Positions 1-9,188 of a stretch of DNA of 64,000 bases are shown piece after piece. A program made the position numbers and the translations under genes. Each line of letters opens with the position of its first letter. Within the stretch, counting starts at the first letter, position 1. The DNA is taken from positions 474,001-538,000 of the forward strand of contig NZ_CP012946.1 of the NCBI RefSeq assembly GCF_001402875.1, read 5' to 3'. The notes below the pieces were generated by a model. That model was given only the letters and a program-made list of their open reading frames with translations, had not been told where the DNA came from and did no database searches. The DNA is from Blastochloris viridis. GTDB taxonomy: Bacteria > Pseudomonadota > Alphaproteobacteria > Rhizobiales > Xanthobacteraceae.

Positions 1-1059
1 CCCGATTATTACGACGAGGTCGTGGTGTTCCAGGGCGCGAGCTATTTCCGCGCGGTGGGCAAGGGCCAAAGCTACGGTTCCTCCGCGCGCGGCCTGTCGA
101 TCAAGACCGGGGACGCTGGCGGCGAGGAGTTCCCGGTTTTCAAGGCGGTGTGGATCGAGCGCCCGCGCCCCGGCGGCGATTCCGTCGTGGTGCACGCGCT
201 GCTCGACAGCCCGAGCGCGGCGGCGGCCTACCGCTTCACCATCCGGCCGGGCGATGCCACGGTGATGACGGTGGAGATGGCGCTCTACCCGCGGGCCGAC
301 GTCGACCAGCCGGGTTTGGCGACGCTTACCAGCATGTTCCTGTTCGGCCCCAACGACCGCGACGGCATCGACGATTTCCGGCCGGCGGTGCACGACGCCC
401 AGGGCCTCGCCATCCTCAACGGCAAAGGCGAGTTGCTGTGGCGGCCGCTGACCAATCCGCGCCGGCTCCAGGCGTCCGCCTTCGTCGACACCAATGTGCG
501 CGGTTTCGGCCTGATGCAGGCGCAGCGCTCGTTCTTCGACTACCAGGATTTGGAGGCGCGCTACGAGCGGCGGCCCAGCGTGTGGGTCGAGCCGATCGGG
601 GATTGGGGCGAGGGCGCGGTGCACCTGTTCGAGATCCCGACCCCGGAAGAGGTTCACGACAACATCGTCGCGTTCTGGCGGCCGAAAGACCCGCTGCGCA
701 AGGGCGCCGAATACATCTACACCTACCGTCTGCACTGGACCTGGGACATGCCGGGCCGCGACGCTCGCGCCCGCTTCGCCGCCACCCGCGTCGGCGGCAA
801 CGCCGAGCGGCGGCTGTTCGTGCTGGACGTCGTCGGCGACAACCTGCGCGGCGTCGCGGCCGAGGCGCTGCGGGTGGACGTCGGGGCGAGCGGGGGGGCG
901 GTCACCAACGTCGTGCTGCAGCCCAACCCCGACATCGAGGGCTGGCGGCTGTCGTTCACGCTCGACACCGCGGGCCAGGATCTGGTCGAGCTGCGCGCCG
1001 AGGTGCTGCGCGGCGAGGAGCGCATGAGCGAAGCGTGGATCTATCGATGGACGCGGTAA
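1..1059 (+). CDS. opgG: Glucans biosynthesis protein G, C-terminal part (5' truncated by window)
   Basis: The frame is open from base 1, so the gene begins before the window; 352 C-terminal residues are visible. OpgG/MdoG is a periplasmic protein needed for making or branching osmoregulated periplasmic glucans. The visible part starts with the family's conserved stretch around VVVFQGASYFRAVGKGQ, then SARGLSI and GEEFP, and ends with the immunoglobulin-like C-terminal domain. The last 13 bases overlap the start of opgH, the usual operon arrangement. Identification is firm; only the N-terminus and signal peptide are missing. Confidence 0.93.
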   Translation, partial: PDYYDEVVVFQGASYFRAVGKGQSYGSSARGLSIKTGDAGGEEFPVFKAVWIERPRPGGDSVVVHALLDSPSAAAAYRFTIRPGDATVMTVEMALYPRADVDQPGLATLTSMFLFGPNDRDGIDDFRPAVHDAQGLAILNGKGELLWRPLTNPRRLQASAFVDTNVRGFGLMQAQRSFFDYQDLEARYERRPSVWVEPIGDWGEGAVHLFEIPTPEEVHDNIVAFWRPKDPLRKGAEYIYTYRLHWTWDMPGRDARARFAATRVGGNAERRLFVLDVVGDNLRGVAAEALRVDVGASGGAVTNVVLQPNPDIEGWRLSFTLDTAGQDLVELRAEVLRGEERMSEAWIYRWTR

Positions 1060-3182
1060 CTGTGCCGGCCGGCGTCGCGCCGGAATCCCCCGCCCCGGCG
1101 CTGCCGCCGGACTCGCCGCTGGCGATGCCGGTGCAGTCGCTCCGCGCCGCGCCGGCGGCGCGCCTGCGCCCGACCACGGCGCCGGCAAGGCTCGCCGCCC
1201 GGCGGGCGTTCGTGTTCGGCGGCGCGCTCGCGCTCACTGCGCTGGCCGCGGAGGAAATGTACGCGGTGCTCAACGTCGCCGGCCTCACCGTGCTGGAAAC
1301 GGTGGTGCTGGTGCTGTTCGTGGTGCTGTTCGCCTGGATCGCGTTCTCCTTCACCAACGCGCTGGGCGGCGCCATCGCCATGGCTCGGCGCGGCGATGGC
1401 GGGCTCGGCATCGATCCGGCATCGCCGCTGCCCGAACTGACCGGCCGCATCGCGCTGTTGATGCCGACCTACAACGAGGCGCCGGCGCGGGTGTTCGCCG
1501 GGCTGGAGGCGACCTGGCAGTCGCTGGTGGCGACCGGGCGGAGCGCGGCGTTCGACCTGTTCATCCTGAGCGACACCACCGACGCCGACGTCTGGGTCGC
1601 CGAGGAGGCCGGCTTCCTGGCGCTGCGCGCGCGCGCCGGCGGCGATGGCCGCATGTTCTATCGCCGGCGGCCGCGCAATATCGATCGCAAGGCCGGCAAC
1701 ATCGCCGATTGGGTGATGAGGTTCGGCGGCGGCTATGACAGCATGATCGTGCTCGACGCCGACAGCGTCATGACCGGCGAGGCGATGGTGCGCATCGCCG
1801 CGGCGATGGAGCAAAACCCCGGCGTCGGCCTGATCCAGACCTTGCCGGTGATCGTCGGCGGCCGCAGCCTGTTCGCCCGGGTGCAGCAGTTCGCCGGCCG
1901 GCTCTACGGCCCGCTAATCGCCCACGGGCTGGCGTGGTGGCATGGCCCCGACGGCAATTACTGGGGGCACAACGCCATCATCCGGGTGAGGGCGTTTGCC
2001 GGCGAGGCCGGGCTGCCGCACCTCAAGGGCAGGAAACCGTTCGGCGGCCACATCCTCAGCCACGATTTCGTCGAGGCGGCGCTGATCCGGCGCGGCGGCT
2101 GGGCGGTGCACATGGTGCCGGCGCTGGCCGGCAGCTTCGAGGAAGGGCCGCCCTCGCTGATGGATCTGTCGGTGCGCGACCGCCGCTGGTGCCAGGGCAA
2201 CCTCCAGCACATCGCGGTACTGCCGGCGCGCGGGCTTCATCCGCTGTCCCGGCTCCATCTCCTCACCGGCATCGGTGCTTATGTCACCGCGCCGCTGTGG
2301 CTCGCCATGCTGCTGATCGGCCTTCTGGCCGCGTTGCAGGCCCGCTTCGTGCCGCCGGACTATTTCCCCACCGCGTTCTCGCTGTTCCCAGAGTGGCCGG
2401 CGCAGGACCCGGTGCGCGCCGCCTGGGTGTTCGTCGGCACCATGGCGGTGCTGCTGCTGCCCAAGCTGATCGGCTACGCCCTAATGCTGGCCGACCGCGA
2501 CGCGCGGCGCGGCTTCGGCGTGTTCGCCCTGGTCGGCGTCGTCGCCGAAACCGCGATCTCCGCGCTGACCGCGCCGATCACCATGGTGTCGCAGTCGGCG
2601 GCGGTGGCCGGCATCCTGGCCGGGCGCGACGCCGGCTGGCAGCCGCAGCGCCGCGACGACGGCACCATGCCGTTCGCCCACATCGCCCGGCGCTTCGCGC
2701 CGCACACCCTGTTCGGGCTGGCGCTGGCCGGCGCGGCGTTCGCGATCTCGCCCGAGCTGTTCCTGTGGATGACGCCGGTGATCGCCGGCCTGGTGCTAGC
2801 GGTGCCGGTGGCGGCGCTCACCGCCTCCCGTGGCGCCGGCCGGGCGCTGGCCGGCCTGCTGCGCACGCCGGAGGGGCGCAACCCGCCCGAGGTGCTGCGG
2901 CGGGCCGCCGACCTTGCGGCGGCGCGGGCTCAGGAGACGGTGGGCGAGGCGGTGGCGGCGCTGGCGCGCGATCCGGAACTGCTCGCCGCCCACCACGCCA
3001 TGCTGCCGGCCGGCGGCGCCCGCCGGCCGGGCGACTACGCCCCCGAGCGGCTGGTCGCCCGCGCCAAGATCGAGGACGCCCGCGATCTCAATGAGGCGCT
3101 GGCGTTGCTGACGCCACGCGAGAAGGCGGCGGCGCTGGGCGATCCCGACGCGTTGGAGCGGCTGGTGACGCTGGCGCGGTGA
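1047..3182 (+). CDS. opgH: Glucans biosynthesis glucosyltransferase H
   Basis: Inner-membrane GT2-family transferase that builds the beta-glucan backbone of osmoregulated periplasmic glucans from UDP-glucose and passes it to the periplasm. The ATG at 1047 lies inside the end of opgG and gives 711 aa; a longer in-frame reading upstream is only the shadow of opgG. Visible motifs: PTYNE (140-144), DTTD (176-179), LDADS (236-240), SHD (338-340) and the acceptor motif RDRRWCQGN (377-385). Two N-terminal hydrophobic segments (about 55-68 and 81-101) and several C-terminal ones frame the catalytic domain. The N-terminal 50 residues are Pro/Ala-rich and presumably disordered. Confidence 0.95.
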   Translation: MDAVTVPAGVAPESPAPALPPDSPLAMPVQSLRAAPAARLRPTTAPARLAARRAFVFGGALALTALAAEEMYAVLNVAGLTVLETVVLVLFVVLFAWIAFSFTNALGGAIAMARRGDGGLGIDPASPLPELTGRIALLMPTYNEAPARVFAGLEATWQSLVATGRSAAFDLFILSDTTDADVWVAEEAGFLALRARAGGDGRMFYRRRPRNIDRKAGNIADWVMRFGGGYDSMIVLDADSVMTGEAMVRIAAAMEQNPGVGLIQTLPVIVGGRSLFARVQQFAGRLYGPLIAHGLAWWHGPDGNYWGHNAIIRVRAFAGEAGLPHLKGRKPFGGHILSHDFVEAALIRRGGWAVHMVPALAGSFEEGPPSLMDLSVRDRRWCQGNLQHIAVLPARGLHPLSRLHLLTGIGAYVTAPLWLAMLLIGLLAALQARFVPPDYFPTAFSLFPEWPAQDPVRAAWVFVGTMAVLLLPKLIGYALMLADRDARRGFGVFALVGVVAETAISALTAPITMVSQSAAVAGILAGRDAGWQPQRRDDGTMPFAHIARRFAPHTLFGLALAGAAFAISPELFLWMTPVIAGLVLAVPVAALTASRGAGRALAGLLRTPEGRNPPEVLRRAADLAAARAQETVGEAVAALARDPELLAAHHAMLPAGGARRPGDYAPERLVARAKIEDARDLNEALALLTPREKAAALGDPDALERLVTLAR

Positions 3183-3185
3183 CCG

Positions 3186-3893
3186 TCAGATCAGCCCGAG
3201 CCCCTTCAGGCTGGCGTGGCCGTTCTTGCCGATGATGAGGTGGTCGTGCAGCGCGATGCCGAGCGGGGCGGCGACCTCGGCGATCCTGCGCGTCATCTGC
3301 ACGTCGGCAGAGGACGGCGTCGGGTCGCCGGACGGGTGATTGTGCACTAAAATCAAGGCAGTCGCCGATAGCTCCAGCGCGCGCTTGACCACCTCGCGCG
3401 GATAGACCGGGGTGTGGTCGACGGTGCCGCGCGACAGCACCTCGTCGGCGATCAGCTGGTTGCGCTTGTCGAGGAACAGAATGCGGAATTCCTCGCGGTC
3501 GGCGAACGCCATCGCGGTGCGGCAGAAGTCGAGCACCTGCGACCACGAGCTCAGCACCGGCCGGGCCTTGAGCTCACCCTTGGCCAGGCGCAGGGCGGCG
3601 GCCTGCACGAGCTTCAGCTCGGCCACCACCGCCTCGCCGACGCCCTCGACCTCCGCCAGCCGCGGCGGTGGCGCCGACACCACCTCGGCGAACGAGCCGA
3701 ACCGCGCCAGCAGCGCCTTGGCCAGCGGCTTGGTGTCCTGGCGCGGCAGGGCGCGGAACAGCACCAGTTCCAAAAGTTCGTAGTCGGCCAGCGCGTCCGG
3801 CCCGGACTCCAGAAAGCGGGTGCGCAGCCGGGCGCGGTGGCCGACGAAATGAGGCTCCAACGTCCCCGCCGCCGATTTCGGGGCACGGGCCAC
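3186..3893 (-). CDS. radC: RadC/UPF0758 family JAB-domain protein
   Basis: 235 aa from a GTG start 8 bases after the map stop codon; no ATG fits. N-terminal helix-hairpin-helix-like region (about 40-100) followed by a JAMM/MPN+ metalloprotease-like domain with [14 protein letters not shown] at 184-197 and a candidate upstream Glu at 134/135, so the zinc-site residues are intact. The family was once tied to DNA repair, but its biochemical role remains undefined. It is probably translated from the map mRNA. It ends only 3 bases from the end of convergent opgH. Confidence 0.9.
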   Translation of the reverse strand: MARAPKSAAGTLEPHFVGHRARLRTRFLESGPDALADYELLELVLFRALPRQDTKPLAKALLARFGSFAEVVSAPPPRLAEVEGVGEAVVAELKLVQAAALRLAKGELKARPVLSSWSQVLDFCRTAMAFADREEFRILFLDKRNQLIADEVLSRGTVDHTPVYPREVVKRALELSATALILVHNHPSGDPTPSSADVQMTRRIAEVAAPLGIALHDHLIIGKNGHASLKGLGLI

Positions 3894-3901
3894 GGTGCGC
3901 C

Positions 3902-4726
3902 TCAGACGTTGTAGGGCGGCTTGTCGAGCCCTTTCGGCGACAGCGTGAAGATCTCCACGCCGGTCTCCGTCACCCCGACCGCGTGCTCGAACTGTGCCGA
4001 CAGCGAGCGGTCGCGCGTCACCGCGGTCCAGCCGTCGGACAGCACCTTCACGTGCGGCCGGCCGAGATTGATCATCGGCTCGACGGTGAAGAACATGCCG
4101 GGCTTCAGCACTGCGCCCTCGCCGGGGCGGCCGACATGGACGATGTTGGGCTCGTCGTGGAATAGCCGGCCGACGCCGTGGCCGCAGAAATCGCGCACCA
4201 CGCTGAGGTGGCACGGTTCGACGAAGTCCTGGATGGCGGCGCCGATGTCGCCGACGGTGGCGCCGGGCTTGATCACGGCAATGCCGCGCATCATCGCCTC
4301 ATAGGTGATCTCGATCAGCTTCTCGGCGCGGCGGGGGATTTCGCCGACCGGATACATGCGGCTGGAGTCGCCGTACCAGCCGTCGAGGACCAGGGTGACG
4401 TCGACATTGACGATGTCACCCTCGCGCAGCGGCTTTTCGTTGGGAATGCCGTGGCAGACCACGTGGTTGATCGAGGTGCAGGTCGACTTGCGATAGCCGC
4501 GGTACATCAGCGTCGCCGGCAGCGCGCCATGGTCCATGGCGAACTCGAACACCGCCTTGTCGATCGCCTCGGTGGCGACGCCAGGGCGGATCAGCGGGAC
4601 GATCAGGTCCAGCGCCTCGGCGACCAGGCGGCCGGCCTTGCGCATGCCTTCGAAATCGGCCGGGCCGTGAAGCTTGATCTGGCCGTTCTTCCGGAGCGGT
4701 GCGGCAGCAGCGTCGACATAGGTCAT
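3902..4726 (-). CDS. map: Type I methionine aminopeptidase
   Basis: 274 aa cytosolic dinuclear-metal peptidase that removes N-terminal Met from nascent proteins. The metal ligands of the pita-bread fold are all visible: Asp in NVDVTL, Asp in GDSSRM, His in [13 protein letters not shown], Glu in FTVEPM and Glu in QFEHAVGV. The ATG at 4726 ([13 protein letters not shown]) is chosen because conserved sequence starts shortly after; the open frame further upstream lies antisense to the FkbM gene. radC follows after 8 bases and is probably co-transcribed. Confidence 0.95.
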   Translation of the reverse strand: MTYVDAAAAPLRKNGQIKLHGPADFEGMRKAGRLVAEALDLIVPLIRPGVATEAIDKAVFEFAMDHGALPATLMYRGYRKSTCTSINHVVCHGIPNEKPLREGDIVNVDVTLVLDGWYGDSSRMYPVGEIPRRAEKLIEITYEAMMRGIAVIKPGATVGDIGAAIQDFVEPCHLSVVRDFCGHGVGRLFHDEPNIVHVGRPGEGAVLKPGMFFTVEPMINLGRPHVKVLSDGWTAVTRDRSLSAQFEHAVGVTETGVEIFTLSPKGLDKPPYNV

Positions 4727-4976
4727 TTCAGTTGCACTCGGAAATGGCGGTCGTCGGGGCCGCCTCTTGTCTTGCCGGTTCGGGCAATGTAGGCGATCGG
4801 CGGTCGCGCGCAAGGATGCGTTGCCGGTTCCCGCCGGCACGCGCCCGGAAGGGCGGGCGGCGGAAACGGTTCGGGACTGGACACCCGGGGCACTCGGATC
4901 GATGATTGGCCGGTGTTCCAGGCGGAGTGGTCCGGATTCGGCACTAAGGTTCGATTCGGACTCCCCAGAGGTTCGG

Positions 4977-6047
4977 ATGCGGACGATCGCGTCCGGTGCG
5001 ACCGGTTCTGCCGGGATCGATGAGGTTCCGAGCGTCCGTCCAGCCGCGGTGGGAACGGTCGGGTCGAGGCACGCCGTAGTGGAGTTCCGTTTGCTGGCAC
5101 GCGAAAACGACTCCAGCCCCTTCGGCGCCTGCAAGCCGGACAGCTTTGCGTCCAACGTCATCGGGTTGACCCGCCGGATCCCGGATCGGTGGCTGTACCG
5201 GCGCCTTGCCTTCGCGCTCAGGCGGCTGGTGACGTTCAGGCTGGCCGGGCGGCCGCTGGACGTGGAGTCGATGGGCGCCCGCTTCCGGCTCTACCCGTTC
5301 AACAACGTGTGCGAGAAGCGCATCCTGTTCACGCCGCAGTATTTCGACGCGGTCGAGCGGGCGGCGCTGGCGGCGTTCGCCGATGCGCTGGCCGGCGAGG
5401 GCCGCGAGGTCACCTTCGTCGACGTCGGCGCCAATATCGGCGGCTACAGCCTGTTCCTGGCGGCGCACACGGCCGGACGTGCCCGGCTGCTCGCCATCGA
5501 GCCGCAGCCGGTGGTGTTCGAGCGGCTATGCTTCAACATCTCCGCCAATCCCGGCTGCGGGGTCAAGGCGCTGTCGGTGGCGGTGGCCGACCGCGACGGG
5601 CCGCTGACGCTGTTCCTCGCCCCGCGCAACAAGGGCGAGTCGAGCATCAAGATGGTGGGCTTTGCGCCGGGCGAAGGCTCCAGCGTCACGGTGCCGGCCG
5701 AAACGCTGGAGCGTATCCTCGACAGCGAGGGCATCGACCGGGTCGACGCCATGAAGATCGATGTCGAAGGCGCCGAGGATCTGGTGCTGGTGCCGTTCTT
5801 CCAGTCGACTGCGCCGGCGCGGTGGCCGGCGCAGCTGATCCTGGCCAATACGCCGCATCTTTGGCACTCCGACCTTCACGCCCTCTTGACTGGCCATGGC
5901 TACCGGCTCTGCGGCCAGTCGCGGCGAAAGCGGCTCTACCAGCGGCTTGGCCCCGACGAGGCCGCCGCACCGGCGCGGGCGGCGGAGGAGGTCGCGCCGG
6001 TGGCCCGGCTCGGTCTGGCCGTGGCGCGGTCAAGCCTGACGCCGTGA
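4977..6047 (+). CDS. FkbM family SAM-dependent methyltransferase
   Basis: 356 aa. The core carries the class I SAM-binding motif VDVGANIGGYSLF, an acidic strand end (LLAIEPQP) and the FkbM hallmark IDVEGAEDLVL. Members O-methylate sugars, polyketides or other small molecules; the substrate here cannot be read. The start is uncertain: ATG 4977 is preceded by AGAGG at good spacing and is preferred, while ATG 4902 and GTG 5079 are alternatives. Conserved sequence begins only near the region coding FASNVIGLTRR. The Ala/Pro-rich C-terminal tail of about 40 residues is not part of the fold. No biosynthetic neighbours; transcribed divergently from map. Confidence 0.8.
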   Translation: MRTIASGATGSAGIDEVPSVRPAAVGTVGSRHAVVEFRLLARENDSSPFGACKPDSFASNVIGLTRRIPDRWLYRRLAFALRRLVTFRLAGRPLDVESMGARFRLYPFNNVCEKRILFTPQYFDAVERAALAAFADALAGEGREVTFVDVGANIGGYSLFLAAHTAGRARLLAIEPQPVVFERLCFNISANPGCGVKALSVAVADRDGPLTLFLAPRNKGESSIKMVGFAPGEGSSVTVPAETLERILDSEGIDRVDAMKIDVEGAEDLVLVPFFQSTAPARWPAQLILANTPHLWHSDLHALLTGHGYRLCGQSRRKRLYQRLGPDEAAAPARAAEEVAPVARLGLAVARSSLTP

Positions 6048-6153
6048 GCGCCGGCACCAAGGCCAAGGCAGCTCCCGCTCGAGGCGACCGGCGGGCGTCC
6101 GGAGGATCCGACCTGGCTGCATCAGGGCGGATGCTCCAGGCCTTTGTGATTTC

Positions 6154-6197
6154 GCATTTTCTTCCGCACAACCGGATCCCACTTGTGCGGAAAATGC
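6154..6197. repeat. Intergenic palindrome between convergent genes
   Basis: GCATTTT-CTT-CCGCACAA (6154-6171) pairs with TTGTGCGGAAAATGC (6183-6197) apart from a three-base insertion in the left arm; the loop contains CCGGATCCCAC. It lies exactly between the convergent FkbM and Inh-protein genes, with A/T-rich arm ends, so it may act as a bidirectional terminator. Similar palindromes are common between genes in Hyphomicrobiales. It is unrelated in sequence to the CGTCGTCCCGG family elsewhere in the window. Confidence 0.7.
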
Positions 6198-6198
6198 T

Positions 6199-6903
6199 CT
6201 AGCGGGTCAGGAACAGCGGCCGGCTGGCGTCGGAAACACGGCGCCAGATGTTGTCCTCGGTGCGTTCGAACCGCACCTGATCGCCCTGCCCGGAGGTAAT
6301 CACGATGTCGGCGCGGTCGAGCCGCCACGACACCGGCGCAAACGACTTGATGGTCTGGTCGCAGGTGCCGGCGAGGGTCAGGCGGTAACTGTCGCCGTCG
6401 GCCGGCTCTTCGGTCAATGTCACGCTGCAGATCGGCCGACCCGGCTGGCGGGCGAACGACCAGGTTCCGGTCAGCTCGGCGGGCGTCGGCCCGGCCGGCT
6501 CGGTGCCGCCGGCCCGCGACAGGAAGAACACGCCTTCTCCGGCGCGCGCCATCTCATAGAGGCCGTCCTCGGTCTCGCCGAACTCGGCGACGACGCGGCC
6601 GGTGCCGTCGAGAAGCCGGATGGCGCTGGCCGGGCCGCGGCTCCAGGAGGTGACGGTGGCGAGGAATGGCATCGCGCCGACGCAGGTCGGCTTGTCGAAG
6701 CCGAGGGCGAAGCCGGTGCCCTGGATTTTCGCCTCCAGCGCCAGCGCGCAGCGGCGGTGGCCTTCGGCGTCGGTCAGATCGAACGGGCCCGCCAGTTGAC
6801 GAACCTCGTCGGGTACCTTCGCCGGCCGCGCCGTTTCCGCCGTCGCCGCCCCAGCTCCGATCAGCGCGAGCATCAGGGTCACTGGGATAAGAACCGCGCG
6901 CAT
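6199..6903 (-). CDS. Secreted protein with two AprI/Inh-like inhibitor domains
   Basis: 234 aa. ATG 6903 gives a clear Sec signal peptide (MRAVLIPVTLMLALIGAGAA, cleaved near AETA). Two similar beta-barrel modules follow: one around GPFDLTDAEGHRRCALALEAK...TCVGAM, the second around GTWSFARQPGRPICSVTLTEE...TCDQTIKSF. Each has the Trp/Phe-Cys-Cys pattern of the AprI/Inh metalloprotease-inhibitor family. In pathogens, Inh proteins sit beside secreted serralysins; no such protease is encoded here, so a periplasmic housekeeping or self-protection role is only a guess. The domain call rests on motif memory, not a search. Confidence 0.75.
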   Translation of the reverse strand: MRAVLIPVTLMLALIGAGAATAETARPAKVPDEVRQLAGPFDLTDAEGHRRCALALEAKIQGTGFALGFDKPTCVGAMPFLATVTSWSRGPASAIRLLDGTGRVVAEFGETEDGLYEMARAGEGVFFLSRAGGTEPAGPTPAELTGTWSFARQPGRPICSVTLTEEPADGDSYRLTLAGTCDQTIKSFAPVSWRLDRADIVITSGQGDQVRFERTEDNIWRRVSDASRPLFLTR

Positions 6904-6970
6904 GTCCGTCCCCCGCCGTGCGTGCCGCCCAAATTGACCTAACGGCAATTCAGGATCTCTTAATAGGTTA

Positions 6971-7942
6971 TCACGCCCGGCGCGGGTTCGGCCAAGGCGT
7001 TTCCGGTACCGGGGTTAACGGTCCGCGGTCGTCGAACCAGCTCACCAGATTGTCGACGGTGAGCTGCGCCATGGCCTGGCGGGTGTAGAGCGTGGCCGAG
7101 CCGACGTGCGGCAGCAGCACCACATTGTCCATCGCCATCAGCTCGGCCGGCACGTTGGGCTCGTCGGCGAACACATCGAGGCCGGCGGCGAGAATGGTGC
7201 CGGCTCTCAGCGCCTCGATCAGCGCCGGCTCGTCGACCACCGAGCCGCGGGCAACGTTGATCAGGACGCCGCGCGGGCCGAGCGCGGCGAGCACGGCGGC
7301 GTTGACGCTGTTCTTGGTGTCCGGGCCGCCGGGGGTGATCACGATCAGGGTGTCGACCGCCGCCGCCAGCGAGGCAAGGTCGGGATGGTAGGGATAGGGC
7401 ACGTCGGTGTGGCGGGTGCGGCTGTGATAGGCCAGCGGCACGCCGAAGCCGTCGAGCCGGCGGGCGATGGCGCGGCCGATGCGGCCGAGACCGTAGATGC
7501 CGATGCGGCGGTCGCGCAGCGACGGGCTGAGCGGGAAATGCGCCTTGGGCCAGGCGCCGGCGCGGACGTAGCGGTCGGCCTGTGGCAGCCGGCGCACGGT
7601 GGCCAGCAGCAGGCCGAGTGCGGTGTCGGCGACCTCCTCGGTCAGGACGTCGGGGGTGTAGGTCACCACCACGCCGTGGCGGGCGGCGGCCGCGGCGTCG
7701 ATATGGTCGTAGCCGACGCCGAAATTGGAGATGATCTCAAGCTTGGGCAGCTTCGCCAGCAGCGCCTCGTCAACCGGATGGCCGGCGGCGGTGGTGGCCA
7801 GGCCGCGAACCCGCGCGGCGACGGCATCGAGCGCGCCGTCGCCCGACTCCCACAGCTTGTGCAGCCGGAAGCGGCGGCCGAGCTGTTCGGTCACGGTCGG
7901 CATCATCGGCCGGGGCACCAGGATTTCGGGCGTATCGGTCAT
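6971..7942 (-). CDS. D-isomer-specific 2-hydroxyacid dehydrogenase (GhrB/hydroxypyruvate reductase-like)
   Basis: 323 aa cytosolic NAD(P)H oxidoreductase. Rossmann motif GIYGLGRIGRAIARR, substrate motif FGVGYDHIDAAAAARHG, and the catalytic trio Arg (INVARGSVVDE), Glu (DVFADEPNVP) and His (LLPHVGSAT) are all present. Likely substrates are glyoxylate or hydroxypyruvate, but the subfamily cannot be fixed from motifs. The ATG at 7942 is the only sensible start; the open frame upstream is the DMT gene in another frame. A DMT-family permease lies 50 bases upstream on the same strand, so the two may share a message. Confidence 0.88.
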   Translation of the reverse strand: MTDTPEILVPRPMMPTVTEQLGRRFRLHKLWESGDGALDAVAARVRGLATTAAGHPVDEALLAKLPKLEIISNFGVGYDHIDAAAAARHGVVVTYTPDVLTEEVADTALGLLLATVRRLPQADRYVRAGAWPKAHFPLSPSLRDRRIGIYGLGRIGRAIARRLDGFGVPLAYHSRTRHTDVPYPYHPDLASLAAAVDTLIVITPGGPDTKNSVNAAVLAALGPRGVLINVARGSVVDEPALIEALRAGTILAAGLDVFADEPNVPAELMAMDNVVLLPHVGSATLYTRQAMAQLTVDNLVSWFDDRGPLTPVPETPWPNPRRA

Positions 7943-7992
7943 GGGTCGCTCCTGCGTCGCCGCGCGGTGGTGGCCGAGGTCTGCGCCCGGCG

Positions 7993-9012
7993 TCAATCCA
8001 AATTCGGGTGTGTTTCGGCCGGTGCCGGTCGACGCTCGCACATTAGCAGGAACAGGCCGGAGGCGACGACGATGGTGCCGCCGGCGAGGGTCCAGGGGTC
8101 GGGCACGTCGCCGAACACCAGATAGCCCATCGCCACCATGCCGAGCAGCTGGGCGTAGATGAACGGCGCCAGCACCCCGGCCGGGGCCTTGCGGTGGGCG
8201 AGGATCAGCAGCCAGTGGCCGACGCTGCCGAGCGCACCGACCGCCACCATCAGCGTAACGACGCGGGCGTCGTTCGGCGTCGACCACAGCCAGGGCAGCG
8301 GCACGGAGGCCAGCAGGACGCCGACCAGGTTGGAATAGAACAGCGTGGTGAGGGCGGAATCGTAGCTCGCCAGCACTCGGGTCGAGATGTTGTAGAGGGC
8401 GTAGGCCACCGCGCCCGCCAGCGACAGCCCGACCGCCCAATGGACCTCGCCGACGCCCGGGCGGGTGATCACCAGCACGCCGCAGAAGCCGACCAGGATC
8501 GCCAGCCAGCGCTTCCAGCCGATCCACTCGCCGAGCAGCGGCCCGGCCATCGCCACGACGAAGAACGGCGTTGTGAACACGATCGACATGGTCTGGTCGA
8601 GCCGGAGGTAGTGCAGCGCGACGAAATTGCACACGGTGGAGGCGAACAGCAGCGTCGAGCGGCCGAGCTGCAGCGCTGGCCGGCGGGTGCGGATCAGGCC
8701 CGGCACCGTCCATGGATTGACGATCAGGATGGTGAGGACGAAGGCGCTGGCGTAGCGCGCCCACACCACCAGCGCGGTGTCGATGTGGTGGCCGAGCCAT
8801 TTGGCGGTGGTGTCGAGGCAGCAAAAACAGGCGAGCGCAGCGCCCATCAGGGCGATGCCGGCCAAACGGTGCTGCCGTGGCTCAGTCACCACGAACGGCG
8901 GAGTGGGGGTGGCGTCCAACGGGGGGCGGGGCTTTCGGGAGGATCGGTCGGCGGGTGTTCCCGCACCGAGCACGGCGGGGCGCCGATGGCAAGGGCGGGC
9001 GGCGCCGCTCAT
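7993..9012 (-). CDS. EamA/DMT superfamily transporter
   Basis: Up to 339 aa with about ten hydrophobic helices in two EamA-type halves (for example LVVWARYASAFVLTILIV and GLSLAGAVAYALYNI), typical of drug/metabolite or amino-acid exporters. ATG 9012 has a weak AAGG upstream. The first 40 residues are Pro/Arg-rich and not membrane-like, so GTG 8892 or 8889, just before TEPRQHRLAGIALMG, may be the real start. The substrate is unknown. It precedes the hydroxyacid dehydrogenase on the same strand. Confidence 0.83.
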   Translation of the reverse strand: MSGAARPCHRRPAVLGAGTPADRSSRKPRPPLDATPTPPFVVTEPRQHRLAGIALMGAALACFCCLDTTAKWLGHHIDTALVVWARYASAFVLTILIVNPWTVPGLIRTRRPALQLGRSTLLFASTVCNFVALHYLRLDQTMSIVFTTPFFVVAMAGPLLGEWIGWKRWLAILVGFCGVLVITRPGVGEVHWAVGLSLAGAVAYALYNISTRVLASYDSALTTLFYSNLVGVLLASVPLPWLWSTPNDARVVTLMVAVGALGSVGHWLLILAHRKAPAGVLAPFIYAQLLGMVAMGYLVFGDVPDPWTLAGGTIVVASGLFLLMCERRPAPAETHPNLD

Positions 9013-9188
9013 GGCAGCCTTGCGGAAGGCCGCGGCTGTCCGGTGCCCGCTTTGGCGCCGAACACGGCGCCGTCGCCCCTAGCGGCATCGTCCCGCCGGG
9101 CCGGCTCTCCCGTGCGGGAGAAGCTAAGCCCCCTGCCGACCGCCGCTCCGCTCGCGGTCCTTGATGACGCCGTCTATTCCGGCGCCGT

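Noticed and set aside
150-1046. N-terminal extension of the opgH frame
   Set aside because: Out-of-frame shadow of opgG; the true start is the ATG at 1047.
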